Positions 1-31,023 of a stretch of DNA of 64,000 nt are shown one piece after another. Origin of the DNA: Phymorhynchus buccinoides (taxonomy: Eukaryota > Mollusca > Gastropoda > Neogastropoda > Raphitomidae); contig CM065686.1 in NCBI GenBank assembly GCA_017654935.2, positions 30,804,591 through 30,868,590 of the forward strand, in the 5' to 3' direction. The notes beneath the pieces are model-generated. The model was not told the origin of the DNA and made no database searches. It was given only the letters and a program-made list of their open reading frames with translations. Within the stretch, counting starts at the first letter, position 1. Every line of letters begins with the position of its first letter. The translations under genes and the position numbers were made by a program.

Positions 1-420
1 CTTTCAAGGCCTACCGATCTCCCGGACCGTGACATTGACCTTGACCGGTATGCCACCATCAGAACGGGCATAAGCCAAAGTACATACATGCCAAATTTGA
101 AGATTAACACCAACGGTGTGGGAGTTATGGCCCCTTAAAGATTTTTGTTTTTCAAGGTCAAACTTCAAGGTCAAGGTCAGCACGGTGTTGATTAACGAAA
201 GGAAGCTTCCTTTTCAAGCTGTCTACCCCTCTGCCAATTTTAATCAAAATCCAAACAGTAGTTTTTAAGATAATCGATACACAGACACACACACAGACAG
301 ACAGACAGACACACACACAGACACCAACCGATCGCAATACCTCGGCCTCTGGCCTGCGAAGTGAATGGTCATGGGCAGGTATTGACTGGCACTGCACTTG
401 CTTTGATCAACATGGCTTGT
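1..420. repeat. Dispersed TCAAGGTCA-bearing repeat with (CAGA)n tail
   Basis: Contains CATGCCAAATTTGAAGATTA and TTCAAGGTCAAGGTCAGCA, then a (CACA)(CAGA)n stretch near 280-325. The same blocks in the same order recur at about 44500-44760, so this is a dispersed family cut by the window edge. Confidence 0.6.
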
Positions 421-479
421 GACATGTCAGCGGTGACGTAAGCATTAAAAAAAAAAAGGTGGTTATGTGTGGGATAAGC

Positions 480-1220
<741 letters not shown>

Positions 1221-1225
1221 AGGGC

Positions 1226-2029
1226 TCCCAATCGTCCCGGAAAACAAGGGGTCCCAGGAACCCCTTCACTTACACTGTTTTAGTTACAGTACAGAGGGTC
1301 CTAAAGGAGGGATAGAGGGTCCTATTCCCAATGACATTGTGAATGCTAAAATTAGTAAAAATAATTTTTATAGTGCAGGGATCATTCTTAGCACCGGTCA
1401 TCAGTCATTGACACATACAATTTTGAAATGACCTATTGTTTTTGCAGACAATAGGTCATGTGACATTAAGTTGACCTCATGTTTGTCAGTAACTTTAAAT
1501 GATTTTGATTTGTGCTGCAACTGATTCCATAGTGATCATCACATATCACATAAGGCTATAGTATAAGCCTTTTGCCCTCATTAGTGGTAAAAAAATTTCA
1601 TCAAATATCAATTGTTTTTTAAATATTTTATTTGCCCGTGGGTTTATTTTGGCTTGAGTGTATACTAACACTTAGCTTTATTTTTCATCATATTGACTTT
1701 GGTGAAACACTTCTATAAATAACTGTTCTTTTATTACTTTACATTGCATACTAACTTTCAATGTGCTCAAGTTGTATAATTTTCCTTTCTTTTCTTTTTG
1801 ACCTATTGTTTTAGAAAATGACCCATTATACTTTCTTCGAACTGGTCAAATTACGTATGATGTCCCGTGACAAGATTGATCCCTGTAGTGCATCCCTGGG
1901 ACCCTCTGCACAGTCTTTTAGAGGCTCCTTTAGAATTATAGTACTTCATAGATCCCCAAATGGGGGTCCCTGGGAGCCCTGTGTGCAGATAAGCCTAAAA
2001 CATGCATGCATTTTTACGGGATGGGACTT
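1226..2029. other. AT-rich gap with one hairpin
   Basis: No gene recognised. GACCTATTGT (1430-1439) and ACAATAGGTC (1448-1457) form a perfect 10-base stem with an 8-base loop. A second TGACCTATTGTTTT occurs near 1799. Otherwise nothing is seen. Confidence 0.5.
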
Positions 2030-3830
2030 CAGTGTCAATGGATGGGCTGCTATGTCTGTGTCAATGAATGGGGCTGCCACGTTGATGGGGCTGCCATGTC
2101 GGTGGCAAGTGATGAAAAGTAGGGCTGCAATGTCAGTGTCAATGGATGGGGCTGCCACGTTGATGGCACTGCCAAGTCGGTGTTAAGTGATGAAAAGTAG
2201 TGCTGCAATGTCAGTGTCAATGGATGGGGCTGCCACGTTGATGAGGCTGCCATGTCTGTGTCAATGGATGGGGCTGCTATGTTAGTGTAAATGGATGGGG
2301 CTGCCATGTCTGTGTCAATGGATGGGGCTGCTATGTCGGTGTCAATGGATGGGGCTGCTATGTCTGTGTCAATGAATGGGGCTGCCACGTTGATGGGGCT
2401 GCCGTGTCTGTCAATGAATGGGACTGCCACGTTGATGGGGCTGCCATGTCAGTGTCATTGAATGGGGCTGCCACGTTGATTGGGCTGCCATGTCGGTGTC
2501 AAGTGATGGGAAGTAGGGCTGCAATGTCAGTGTCAATGGATGGGGCTGCTATGTCTGTGTCAATGGATGGGGCTGCTATGTCTGTGTCAATGAATGGGGC
2601 TGCCACGTTGATGGGGCTGCCATGTCAGTGTCAATGAATGGGGCTGCCATGTCAGTGTCAATGGATGGGGCTGCCATACAATGTTTGTTTCAATGAATGG
2701 GGCTGCCACATTGATGGGGCTGCCATGTCGGTGTCAAGTGATGAAAAGTAGGGCTGCAATGTCAGTGTCAATGGATGGGGCTGCAATGTCTGTGTCAATG
2801 AATGGGGCTGCCATGTCAGTGTCAATGGATGGGGCTGCCATACAATGTCTGTGTCAATGAATGGGGCTGCCACATTGATGGGGCTGCCATGTCGGTGTCA
2901 AGTGATGAAAAGTAGGGCTGCAATGTCAGTGTCAATGGATGGGGCTGCTATGTCAGTGTGAATGGATGGGGCTGCTATGTCAGTGTGATTGGATGGGGCT
3001 GCCATGTCTGTGTCAATGAATGGGGCTGCCACGTTGATGGGGCTGCCATGTCGGTGTCAATGAATGGGGCTGCCACATTGATGGGGCTGCCATGTCAGTG
3101 TCAATGGATGGGGCTGCCATGTCTGTGTCAATGAATGGGGCTGCCACGTTGATGGGGCTGCCATGTCGGTGTCAAGTGATGGGAAGTAGGGTTGCAATGT
3201 CAGTGTCAATGGATGGGGCTGCCACGTTGATGGGGCTGCCATGTCTGTGTCAATGGATGGGGCTGCTATGTCAGTGTCAATGGATGGGGCTGCCATGTCT
3301 GTGTCAATGAATGGGGCTGCTATGTCAGTGTCAATGGATGGGGCTGCAATGTCTGTGTCAATGAATGGGGCTGCCATGTCTGTGTCAATGGATGGGGCTG
3401 CTATGTCAGTGTCAATGGATGGGGCTACCATACAATGTCTGTGTCAATGAATGGGGCTGCCACGCTGATGGGGCTGCCATGTCGGTGTCAAGTGATGGGA
3501 AGTAGAGCTGCAATGTCAGTGTCAATGAATAGGGCTGCTATGTCTGTGTAAATGAATGGGGCTGACACGTTGATGGGGCTGCAATGTCAGTGTCAATGGA
3601 TGGGGCTGCTATGTCTGTGTCAATGAATGGGACTAACACGTTGATGGGGCTGCCGTGTCAATGGATGGGGCTGCTATGTCTGTGTCAATGAATGGGGCTG
3701 ACACGTTGATGGGGCTGCCTTGTCAGTGTCAATGGATGGGGCTGCTAATGCTATGTCTGTGTCAATGAATGGGGCTGCAATGTCAGTGTCAATGGATGGG
3801 GCTGCCATGTCAATGTCAAGGGTGGGGCTG
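2030..3830. repeat. 27-bp minisatellite array, about 1.8 kb
   Basis: The basic unit is GGGGCTGCYATGTCTGTGTC plus AATGRAT (27 bases). It is mixed with longer units holding CACGTTGATGGGGCTGCCAT and CAAGTGATGGGAAGTAGGGC, giving a higher-order pattern. Because the unit is nine codons, long frames are open on both strands (MSVSMDGAA one way, AAPSIDTDM the other). There is no start context, splice signal or composition shift to suggest a protein. Confidence 0.9.
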
Positions 3831-3844
3831 CCATATCATCTCCT

Positions 3845-5150
3845 AGTCAGGGATATTAATTGTACGCCCATAGGCGTATTTGTTTCTCCCCAGTAAGGTT
3901 GATTTTACTCCCCAAAGCACCTTCTGTACACACCTCTGATGTCTGAAGAAAATTATGGTTTGTTAGGTTTGTTTAAAATTAGTTGAAAGAATTTAATAGA
4001 ACGCATAAGAACAGTTAAAAGGTCGTCTACATGAAAAATAACTTGTTTTATTGTACATTTTTGGGGTATAATTTTTACCAATTGATCTCTCAGGAGAGGC
4101 CACGAAATGGCTCTCAAGACCACCAAAAATCCGTTTTGGGCTGTGTGACCTTGCTCCCCTGGGCCCGCCACCGACCCTGGTCAGGTCTTTGTATTCCCCA
4201 CGCACTTTGGCTAATAGTAATACTATGCCTGCTAGTGCTAGCCCTTGTATGAGACTGAGAGCTCCTCGAACCATGATGCCACTATAATCGATCACAGAAT
4301 GACTTGTTCATTCTACCAGCCTGTCCTCGTGGATGAGCAGTGAAGGCCCCTGATTGGCTTATATAATCACAGTCTTGGCGAATCTGTTGAAACTGCACGC
4401 AAGCAACCATGTTTTTTTTAGCAGATGGCCAGTGACTTAATGTTGCGAAGGACAGTCGTGTTTATCGTTGGAGGCAAGGGCGCCAAAAGCTTTTTGTGAG
4501 GCCCGTCCTGAGGGCACTCGTGTAGCTGGAAGACTGATAATGTTATGGCCCATAATCAATGATGGTGAATAAAGTGTATGTGGTTGAAAATGTTGACTGC
4601 CAAAATGGTGAGTGGTGGTGAATATAAAGTGTATCTAAATTTGGTATTTTTTTTGTGAGGCCCGTCCTGAGGGCACTCATGTAGCTGGAAGACTGATAAT
4701 GTTATGGCCCATAATGGTGGTGAATAAAGTGTATGTGGTTGAAAATGTTGACTGCCAAAATGGTGAGTGGTGGTGAATATAAAGTGTATCTAAATTTGGT
4801 ATTTTTGTTGTTTTCGTGGCATGCCAATATGAAATTGAATGCCACAAAAACTATTCATCATAGAGCACTTTTGACCCTTTTATTGCACCATTTTTACATA
4901 CGTGTGCCAACTTTTAGATCAATAGCATTTCTGTAGCCAAAGATTGAAGGGGGCCAAACTCGTTACTAATACTAGCATAAAAACACAAAATTCCGGAAAA
5001 ACGGTTTCAAAGATTATAATTGGTTCTAAAGTGTGTACAACATGATATAACAGTATTAACACACCAAGTCTGAAAAGAATTGCCTCTAATGCTTACTGGC
5101 AACTCACAGGAGTCCAGAAAGGTCTCAGATTATGTTTGAATGTTCACAGT
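3845..5150. repeat. Gap with a 159-bp tandem duplication (4498-4803)
   Basis: The block starting TGAGGCCCGTCCTGAGGGCA at about 4496 recurs about 159 bases later at 4655, together with ATAAAGTGTATGTGGTTGAA and GTGTATCTAAATTTGGTATT. Copies differ by a few bases and a short deletion. No gene is recognised in the rest of the interval. Confidence 0.7.
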
Positions 5151-5154
5151 GCTC

Positions 5155-6683
5155 CTTCAAAACTCCAGCCCCATATGTCAACCCCTCACGTTCACGCCTT
5201 TGTTGTTGCTCCCTGCGGCAAGCTTCTTCCATTCTTTTTCTTTTTTCTTGCGCCTTCTTGCTGGTCTTGGTGGTGGCTTTCTTTAACCTTTTGATGTCCT
5301 CCTGCTCTGCATACTCCTCTGTGATGGGGGCTGCAGCAGTTCCAGTTCAAGCATGATGTTCAGCAAGGCAGTGGACCCCTGGTTGAATTTCTGCACTGCA
5401 ATGGCAAGGGCGGTGTCAACTGTGCAGTAATTGGCCCACCTTTCTTTGGGACACAAACTCCGAACTCCAAAGCACAGAATGAAAACTTTTATTGGAGTTT
5501 TGTGTTTTCCCTGGCAGACATCTTCGAAGCAGCTGTGGGTCCCCGAGCCTTTCGTACACCGGCTTCATTGCGTCTCCAACGTCAGCAGGAAGTGGATGGT
5601 CATGCGGGGGTGTTTCATTTTTTGCCACTGCTCTGTTGAATGGGCACCATGACTTTGGGCCTTCGGGACACAAGGTGTGGTTGTGGTTGTCGTCAGTGCT
5701 CAGAGTGTGGAAAAAGCTGGCCCACACTGCCTGCTGCATTGCCTCCAGGTTCCCCACGTTGGAATTATGGCCTTGCCTTAATAGCTGGTCAGCTTCTTGA
5801 TCCTCAAATCTGTCAGCCTGCCTCGACCACCTATTGGCTGACTTTGGGCCTTCTTTTGCTGCACAAGATTGCGCAGCGCAGTCCCCATTCTCTTTGTTAC
5901 ATGGTTGACACACTCCAACTTCTCTATGGGAATTGGGATAGCCTTGATAGGGATCTGCTGCCAACACATGATTGTACGTTTTCATGTCGCCATCTCCAAT
6001 CATTTCAGAGTATCTGAAGCCATAAAGACAGAGAACGCTGGAAATCTTCAGAGCTCCCTCCATCTCCATGGCATTAGATGAGCATTCAATGGTGATCTGG
6101 TACTTTTCATCATGCTGGGCCTTCCAGTCTGCATAGCCATCATCATCTGGTTTTGGACTCGAAGCGCAGACCTGGCAGAAGTTGCTGAGTGTGATGAAGT
6201 CAATGATGAGGCCTGTCATGGTCTCGATGACAGTGACAATGCCATTGTGGGATGAATGGCCTCTGTTTTGCCAGCTACCGTCAATGGAAACTGATATGTT
6301 AAGTATCCCGTCGTCATTCGGATCACCAATGTTCATATTGGCGTACGTCCTGCGGATCTGGTCGGCGGCATCCTGGAGGTGCTTGTCTGCTGCCCGCTTT
6401 GCTCCCGAGTGAATTTTCTGCTTGTAGAAATACCAGGTTGGTTCACTCATGGGTGCTGGCATTCCCATCAAGGCAAACAGCCTCTTCATCTGGGAGAAGG
6501 AAATCCCAGTAGCTGTGGCAGCGGTGACCAGACACCTGTTGATGTCGTAGCCCGTGTGGACAGTGCCCGACTTCTTCGATGTCCAGTCAGCAGACAGCTT
6601 CCCGCAATCAGTGCAGCGCAGTTCAAGGAGGCAGGCAGAGCCCTGACGAAACTCCTTCCCTACTTCACGTACAGCCTGCAGCT
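5155..6683 (-). pseudogene. Degenerate Mutator-like transposase
   Basis: The minus strand reads LRCTDCGKLSADWTSKK, VTAATATGISFSQMKRLFAL, ISVSIDGSWQNRGHSSHNGI, IDFITLSNFCQVCA and CSSNAMEMEGALKISSVLCL, then YSEMIGDGD. This is the pattern of the animal Mutator-type transposase-like family (SIDGSW--RG--S-NG, C-VC, EGAL, EMIGDGD). The longest frame (5416-6735) is not intact: about 5765-5945 is read out of frame there, and the family-like segment (CVNHVTKRMGTALRNLVQQ, GGRGRLTDLRIKKLTSY) is in another frame at 5778-5969. Two more shifts fall near 5440 and 5355, after which the typical C-terminal TYGAGVF appears near 5160. A TTTACAG before 6683 could be an intron acceptor. No terminal repeats found. 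Confidence 0.7.
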
Positions 6684-6754
6684 GTAAACCAACCAACCAA
6701 CCAAACAAATTTAATTCCCTTTTCACAATATACAAAGCTTGAAAATCGGATCAA

Positions 6755-7095
<341 letters not shown>

Positions 7096-7615
7096 ACCAG
7101 TGTCTTGGAATTCAGGACAATTTTTGTTTGGTGTCCACTCTGCATTTTTTCCTTTTTGGTGGGCAGTGGGGCCAAAGAGGTCTTCTTCAATTTATTTTGT
7201 AGGAACCAGACCAGAATTGATGTTGATCAGTCTTGAATCTATCTGTCTGCTAAGATTGAACATCTAACTGATTGATTGACGATTCAATCACATGGTTACA
7301 ACTACAATTTGACAGAAAGATGCATTTTTTTGTCCAGTTGTAGAGTTCTGCCTGTCAATGGTATTTAACAAAATAAAATAGTGTCTAGAAATCAATGAGG
7401 TTGCAACTTTTAAAAATGATATTAGTCATTAAGCTATAATTTTAAAGGAATGTTTAGGTCTAAATTTTAATGAGTACAGACAGAAGAAATGTTTCTAAAT
7501 TTGCTAGTTTACAACTTTACAGCTGCTGTGCACTGCAGAAAAGAGCTGCCTGGACTGTGCTGCTGTTCTAGGCACGGCTTGTATGTTTCTATGTTGAGAT
7601 CTGTGTCCACTGGTA

Positions 7616-7879
7616 TCAAGCAATCTCAGCATGCTCCCTTGCTCCAAGTGCTTCATTGGTGCTTGTACCAGTACCCTTGAGACATGCCTGACAGAAGCAG
7701 GACAAATTCCTTTTCTTCAGTTTTCCTGGACCTTTTGGCACTAGTGCATGCAAGATACATGTTCCTGGTAGCCTTTTCACAGACATGTCTGTCCACTCCC
7801 GGCACGAGTTTGATGTCGGTAAAATGTCTACATTGACCCCAACAATCATGTTAGGGAAAACAGTTTGGATATCGTTCAT
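7616..7879 (-). pseudogene. Cysteine-bearing fragment of a repeat-type protein
   Basis: An 87-residue frame with KRLPGTCILHALVPKGPGKL and RNLSCFCQACLKG. The arrangement G-T-LH followed by R-LSCFC--C is familiar from transposon-associated hypothetical proteins of invertebrates, but I cannot name the family. It is truncated on both sides. The flanks 7096-7615 and 7880-8082 hold nothing recognisable. Confidence 0.3.
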
Positions 7880-8082
7880 TTCTTCTTTTTTTCGTGTGGC
7901 CGGAGGAACTTGACCCTCAGCACAGGACTGGTCGTCTCAATGATGTTTTTCAAACGACAATTTTTTAAACATAATGTGCGTGCATTTGAGAACTTCTAGC
8001 ATTAGGACAATGACAAGACTGGAGATAACAAAAACAACAAAATCAAAACTCAATAGTTCAAAAGAAAAAGGTACATGCTTAC

Positions 8083-8452
8083 AGCCCTGAAAGTGGAAAA
8101 TGTTGTCCACCAGCCTTTGGCTGGTAAGTTATTATTTTTACCAGCCAAACCAAAACCATGAAAATTCTTTCTTCCATTTTGGTAGAAAAGTTTGTATTTC
8201 ACTCTTACCCTTTTTATGTGATGGCTGTGATGCCTTTGAACTTAAGTTGAAGCCGAAGAACGTTTCATTTCGAACATGCACTGGCTGGCGAGCACGCAAA
8301 TTGCGTATCATATTTCCGGTGTGTGGGAAAGCATGGATTGTGAAAGGAATCTCGCGCGAGAAAGAACATCGTTTTTTGCCCACTCGCATTTGGCGGGTGA
8401 AGTGAATTATAAACTCGCCAAAAATGTTTTTCACTCACCACTTTCAGGGCTG
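8083..8452. mobile_element. 370-bp nonautonomous hAT-type element
   Basis: Ends are perfect 15-base inverted repeats, CAGCCCTGAAAGTGG at 8083 and CCACTTTCAGGGCTG at 8438-8452. It is flanked by the direct repeat GCTTA (8078-8082 and 8453-8457). The CAG...CTG ends are hAT-like and the 5-bp duplication is shorter than the common 8. Interior frames have no coding character. Confidence 0.75.
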
Positions 8453-8772
8453 GCTTATATTATTGTCTTCATCTGCTCTTTTGCAGTTATTGTGTTGAAG
8501 AAAAGCAAAACCTTTGAACTTTGAATTCTAATCCGTCTACTGATCTAGCAAATCATTATTTATAGTTTTAATTGTGGAGGTATGTTTTTTCCCCTGATCT
8601 AAACTAAATTTAACTTTGGATTTATTTTAGGTATTTTCAAAGAAGCAAAGCAATACAGGGAAGTCTTCATTTAAAGATTTATGAAGTGTGTGCTGGTAGC
8701 TCTCTTTGTCAGGAATGGTGAGGTTATTTTCACAATTCTTGAATAGATTTGATGCTTTCTCATTCTGTATTG

Positions 8773-11628
8773 CAGCCCTCTACGATTGCATTTTAAACTC
8801 GATCGCCAATGGCTAGTAAACCAAAATGTTTAGTTGCCAGCAGATATTTAGGGGACAAACATGTATCAACACACACAAAATCAAATTAAGAAAAAACAGG
8901 ACATTGACAGTGCTAGAGCTGGAAGTGAAACAAAGAGAGAACAGAACTTACTAGTCATTGCTGTTTTGTCACCTTGACCTCCCCCTCCTCCCACGCTTTG
9001 GCAAAAGGCTTTATTCTCCCACTTGCATTCCACTTCTTCATGGCTGATGCAGGGTCAAACTGCTCTAGCTCAGGACCCTCTGTTGAGATGACGATCAGGT
9101 CTGACAACCGCGATGTGCTCATGCTGCTGCGTGTGCTGGATTTGATCCGCTTCTGGGCACTGAATGCACATTCACAGTTGGCAGAACTGATGGGCAGGGA
9201 AAACATAATCTGGACGAGATGCAAGATGTTTTTTGAAGTTGTCTCTGTAGGGCTTCTTCATCAACAGCATCTGGTAGAGGTCCAGGTAGGACTTCTCACT
9301 GAAGTTGCTGGAGACAAGTTTCTTCAAGCCCCTCCACTCTTCATGTAGCCTTTCCATGTCACACCCTGCTTGCAAAAGCTTGTCGCCAAACCATTCAGTA
9401 AGGACCTTCAGCTCCTTTTTGCCGTGTAAGAGCTCCAGTGAAGACCTGTTTGCTGGCCATTTATTATGGTGGAAGATAGAGAAGGCCGACACAGCAGCTT
9501 GGGCACCCTGGTCTTTGTTCACTCCCAACAAACCTGCTGTGGAGATGCCCTTCAGCCACCTCACACACATTCTTCATGTGTGGCTTCAGATTTTCAACCA
9601 CACTGTTTCTGTCTCCTTTCATTTCCAGTCCCTGAAAGGATGTTGTGTGAACACCATGGGTCTGCTTCTCCAAACACTCTGTGATGAAAGTTTCCAGCAA
9701 GCCACCTGGAAAAGGGTCAGTCTTCGTGGCGTCCAGACTGGTGAGGCAGCTTTCCACACCATCAACAGCACATGGCAGTATGAGGTCCTTGGACTGGAGC
9801 AGCAAGCTGAGTTTGGATATCTCTTGAAAAACATCAGCAAGGAAATGACAAAATGCAGCAAACAGCTAGCCTTTCATTGTCTCTGACACTTTTTTCCCTC
9901 TTCCTGCAACATCAGCATTGCGGCTTGTTTTCTTCAAATTCTCCATGGATGGCAACAGCTGAATACTCCCCAGCTTTCATCACCAGATCATCTTGTCCTT
10001 TCAAAAAGATCTTCAATGCTCTATCCAGGTGAGGGATCCAACGAGTTCCTTTCACTGGTTTGGGTTTGTAGAATCTTGTAGCAAGTTCTTCACACACAGT
10101 TTGTAGTTCTCTTTTGCTCTTTGGGCTGAAGTGGTAGGTTTTCCAAATGAGATGCAGGGTGTCATTGACAGTTTCAACCATCTTCACTTTTCTCAAGACA
10201 CCCAGAACTGCCAACTCGAAGCCTATGAGCCATGCAGTGAATGTATCAGTTTTGGAATGTCCTCCCTGAGTTTGGCAACAACACCATTTGCTTGTCCTAA
10301 ATTGACAGACGCACCATCAGCACAAAATCCAACAAGCTTGTTTTTCCAGTTTTCTAATCCAAACTTCACCATGCTGGAGTCGATGCGTTCAAGCACACCA
10401 TCTGCATGAGCGTAAGACACTTCAGTGAGAGAGACTAAGTGATTTATTGGCACCCCATCTTCTACATATCTCACATAGACAGCTTCATTCTCTGTGACTG
10501 AAGAATCGGTTGCACCATCAATCATGATCGATATGTAATTGCAGTCTTTAATCTGGGATGCGTTTTCTTCCTGCAGATCTGTTGCGATGGTCGAAATCAA
10601 TTCGGCGCAACGAACATCATTGTCGTACGTTGGAGTGATGTCTAAACCATTCTTCTTCTGTAACAGTACCAAAGCTTTCATATGGGTGCAACCAGGGACA
10701 CTAAGCTCTTCTTTGGTGATGCAGTACTAGGCAGTGTTCATCTTTACTGAAAGTTCGTACTGTTTGGCTTCTTCATCCTGTTGGTCTTGCTTGTTAAATC
10801 CGACAGCAATTGTGGACACTTCCACGCCAGTGTTTGCACCAAGCACACTCTCACGGCACACATTGTGTCGTCTGCTTTTTGAGTGTGCAGTCAGAGATTC
10901 CCTTTTGAAAGTGGTACACCCAGAAACAAAGTCTGTGCTACCAGCGCTGTGAATCTTAGCTGTACAATATTTACATGTCATGACATTTTTTTCCTTATTA
11001 TACACCACCCACTCGAAATCTGTTAGCCATTATTTTGGCTTGGAACTTTAGCGTTGGCTGCATTTTGCCTTTCATCTCTTCACACAGAGGAGTACAAGGT
11101 TTTATTTAGGTAGATGGCTGCTCAGTATCTGACGAAACCATACCTGGATCACTTTGCTTATCATTGTGTTTGTTGGTTTCTTGTGACAGTGAAAAAAATG
11201 CGGATATTGGCCTAGTTTTCTGTTCAGGTTGCTTCCTCTTTCCACTCGCCATTTTTTCAGAGAAACCACGGCTGCAGAAGTTGATAATGAAAGCGTCTGC
11301 TACCAATGTCCGCGAAGACGATGCATTTTGATTGGCTACAAAGAAGTGGGGTGGGGGCTGTCTTGCGCACTGAGTTTAGCTGAGACAAAGACTGTCCAAG
11401 ATTTTTAAGCCTATCTCTGGCTGAGACAGCGATAACGATGCCTTTACAGCCAAACACCCGTCTCATGACACAGCTAGGCCTATCTGCCTGCGGGGAATTC
11501 CCCGAAGATCCTGGCGAGTGGCGGTCAAATATTTCACTAGCCATAGGCGATTGATTTCAATTTATTCAGTTGCCCCCCCAAAAAAAAGGTCGCCAATGCG
11601 AGTGATTTACTCGCATTGTAGAGGGCTG
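8773..11628 (-). mobile_element. Near-complete hAT element, 2.86 kb
   Basis: Ends are inverted CAGCCCTCTAC (8773-8783, and its complement ending at 11628). A subterminal inverted match, ATCGCC-ATGGCTAGT-AA, lies near 8803 and 11535. The flank TATTG occurs on both sides (8768-8772 and 11629-11633), reading as a 5-bp target duplication. The minus strand carries the broken transposase described separately. The small element at 8083-8452 shares CAGCCCT ends. Confidence 0.75.
8955..11252 (-). pseudogene. Broken hAT transposase (ZNF862-like)
   Basis: Reading the minus strand: a start MASGKRKQPEQK at about 11250; a zinc-finger segment VVYNKEKNVMTCKYCTAKIH near 11000; the catalytic region with YISIMIDGATDSSVTENEAV and NKLVGFCADGASVNLGQANG (10223-10681); RWIPHLDRALKIF near 10030; and the C-terminal dimerisation segment LPISSANCECAFSAQKRIKS with STSRLSDLIV (8955-9224). 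The order matches hAT proteins of the ZNF862/C17orf113 type. At least four frame changes break it (near 11100, 10225-10245, 9900 and 9550). Not a functional gene. Confidence 0.8.
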
Positions 11629-12383
<755 letters not shown>

Positions 12384-12410
12384 CTAATAATTTGCTGTGT
12401 TTATTGTTTA

Positions 12411-12535
12411 CTAGCGCAACGCCTAGTACCGGAAATACTGAGCACCGGTAATGCCTAGTACCGGTAATGCGAAGTACCGGTAATGCTGAGCAGCAGTTTT
12501 TTTTTGGTCCACGAAATATATTATTACTTTTGTGT
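12411..12535 (-). mobile_element. Helitron-like 3' terminus, truncated copy
   Basis: Begins CTAGCGCAACGCCTAGTACC, continues with repeated CCGGTAATGC blocks and then GGTCCACGAAATAT. The same head is at 17829 and 63930 and, inverted, at 17597. Read on the minus strand it ends in CTAG followed by T, as Helitron 3' ends do. The rest of the element is missing. Confidence 0.5.
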
Positions 12536-12768
12536 CTCTCCTTCTTTCCATCTTCTTCTCTCCTCCTGCTCTACCCGGTGGTCGGTACTTTGCACATAAT
12601 GACCGTCCTGATACAGCTTTGTGGTTGGCTGGGCTACAAGCAAGTACACTTGATCTGACTTGCATCAAAAGAGCGTTTAACTGGAAAAAAATTAGACAAC
12701 TAATTTGAATACTTAAAACAATTAGGTAATTTCTGTTGTTTTATGTTTGTGTGTGTGTGTGTTTATAG

Positions 12769-30895
<18,127 letters not shown>

Positions 30896-31017
30896 TTGGT
30901 TGTCCCTCTTTCCTTTTTTTTTTTCATTTTCTTTTGCCTTTTCAGTGGCTCTCCAATATTGGTTTAGCTGCAGGCAATGTAATGTGATTTGATTTCCTGT
31001 TTATGGTGTTTCTTTTG

Positions 31018-31023
31018 AATAAA
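31018..31023 (+). terminator. CDK12: Candidate poly(A) signal of CDK12
   Basis: AATAAA about 120 bases after the stop codon, followed by T/G-rich sequence. It is the first canonical hexamer after the CDS. A second good site lies at 33329-33334. Confidence 0.5.

Noticed and set aside
3057..3450. Overlapping frames on both strands (MSVSMDGAA and AAPSIDTDM repeats)
   Set aside because: A 27-bp unit is a whole number of codons and lacks stops in several frames; no start context, splice sites or non-repeat coding sequence.
5492..6687. Plus-strand frames of 70-125 codons
   Set aside because: Antisense shadows of the Mutator-like transposase remnant.
8100..8524. Frames of about 100 codons on both strands
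   Set aside because: They lie across a nonautonomous element and its flank, with no domain or codon bias.
9305..9886. 193-codon plus-strand frame
   Set aside because: It is the antisense shadow of the hAT transposase pseudogene, whose domains read on the minus strand.
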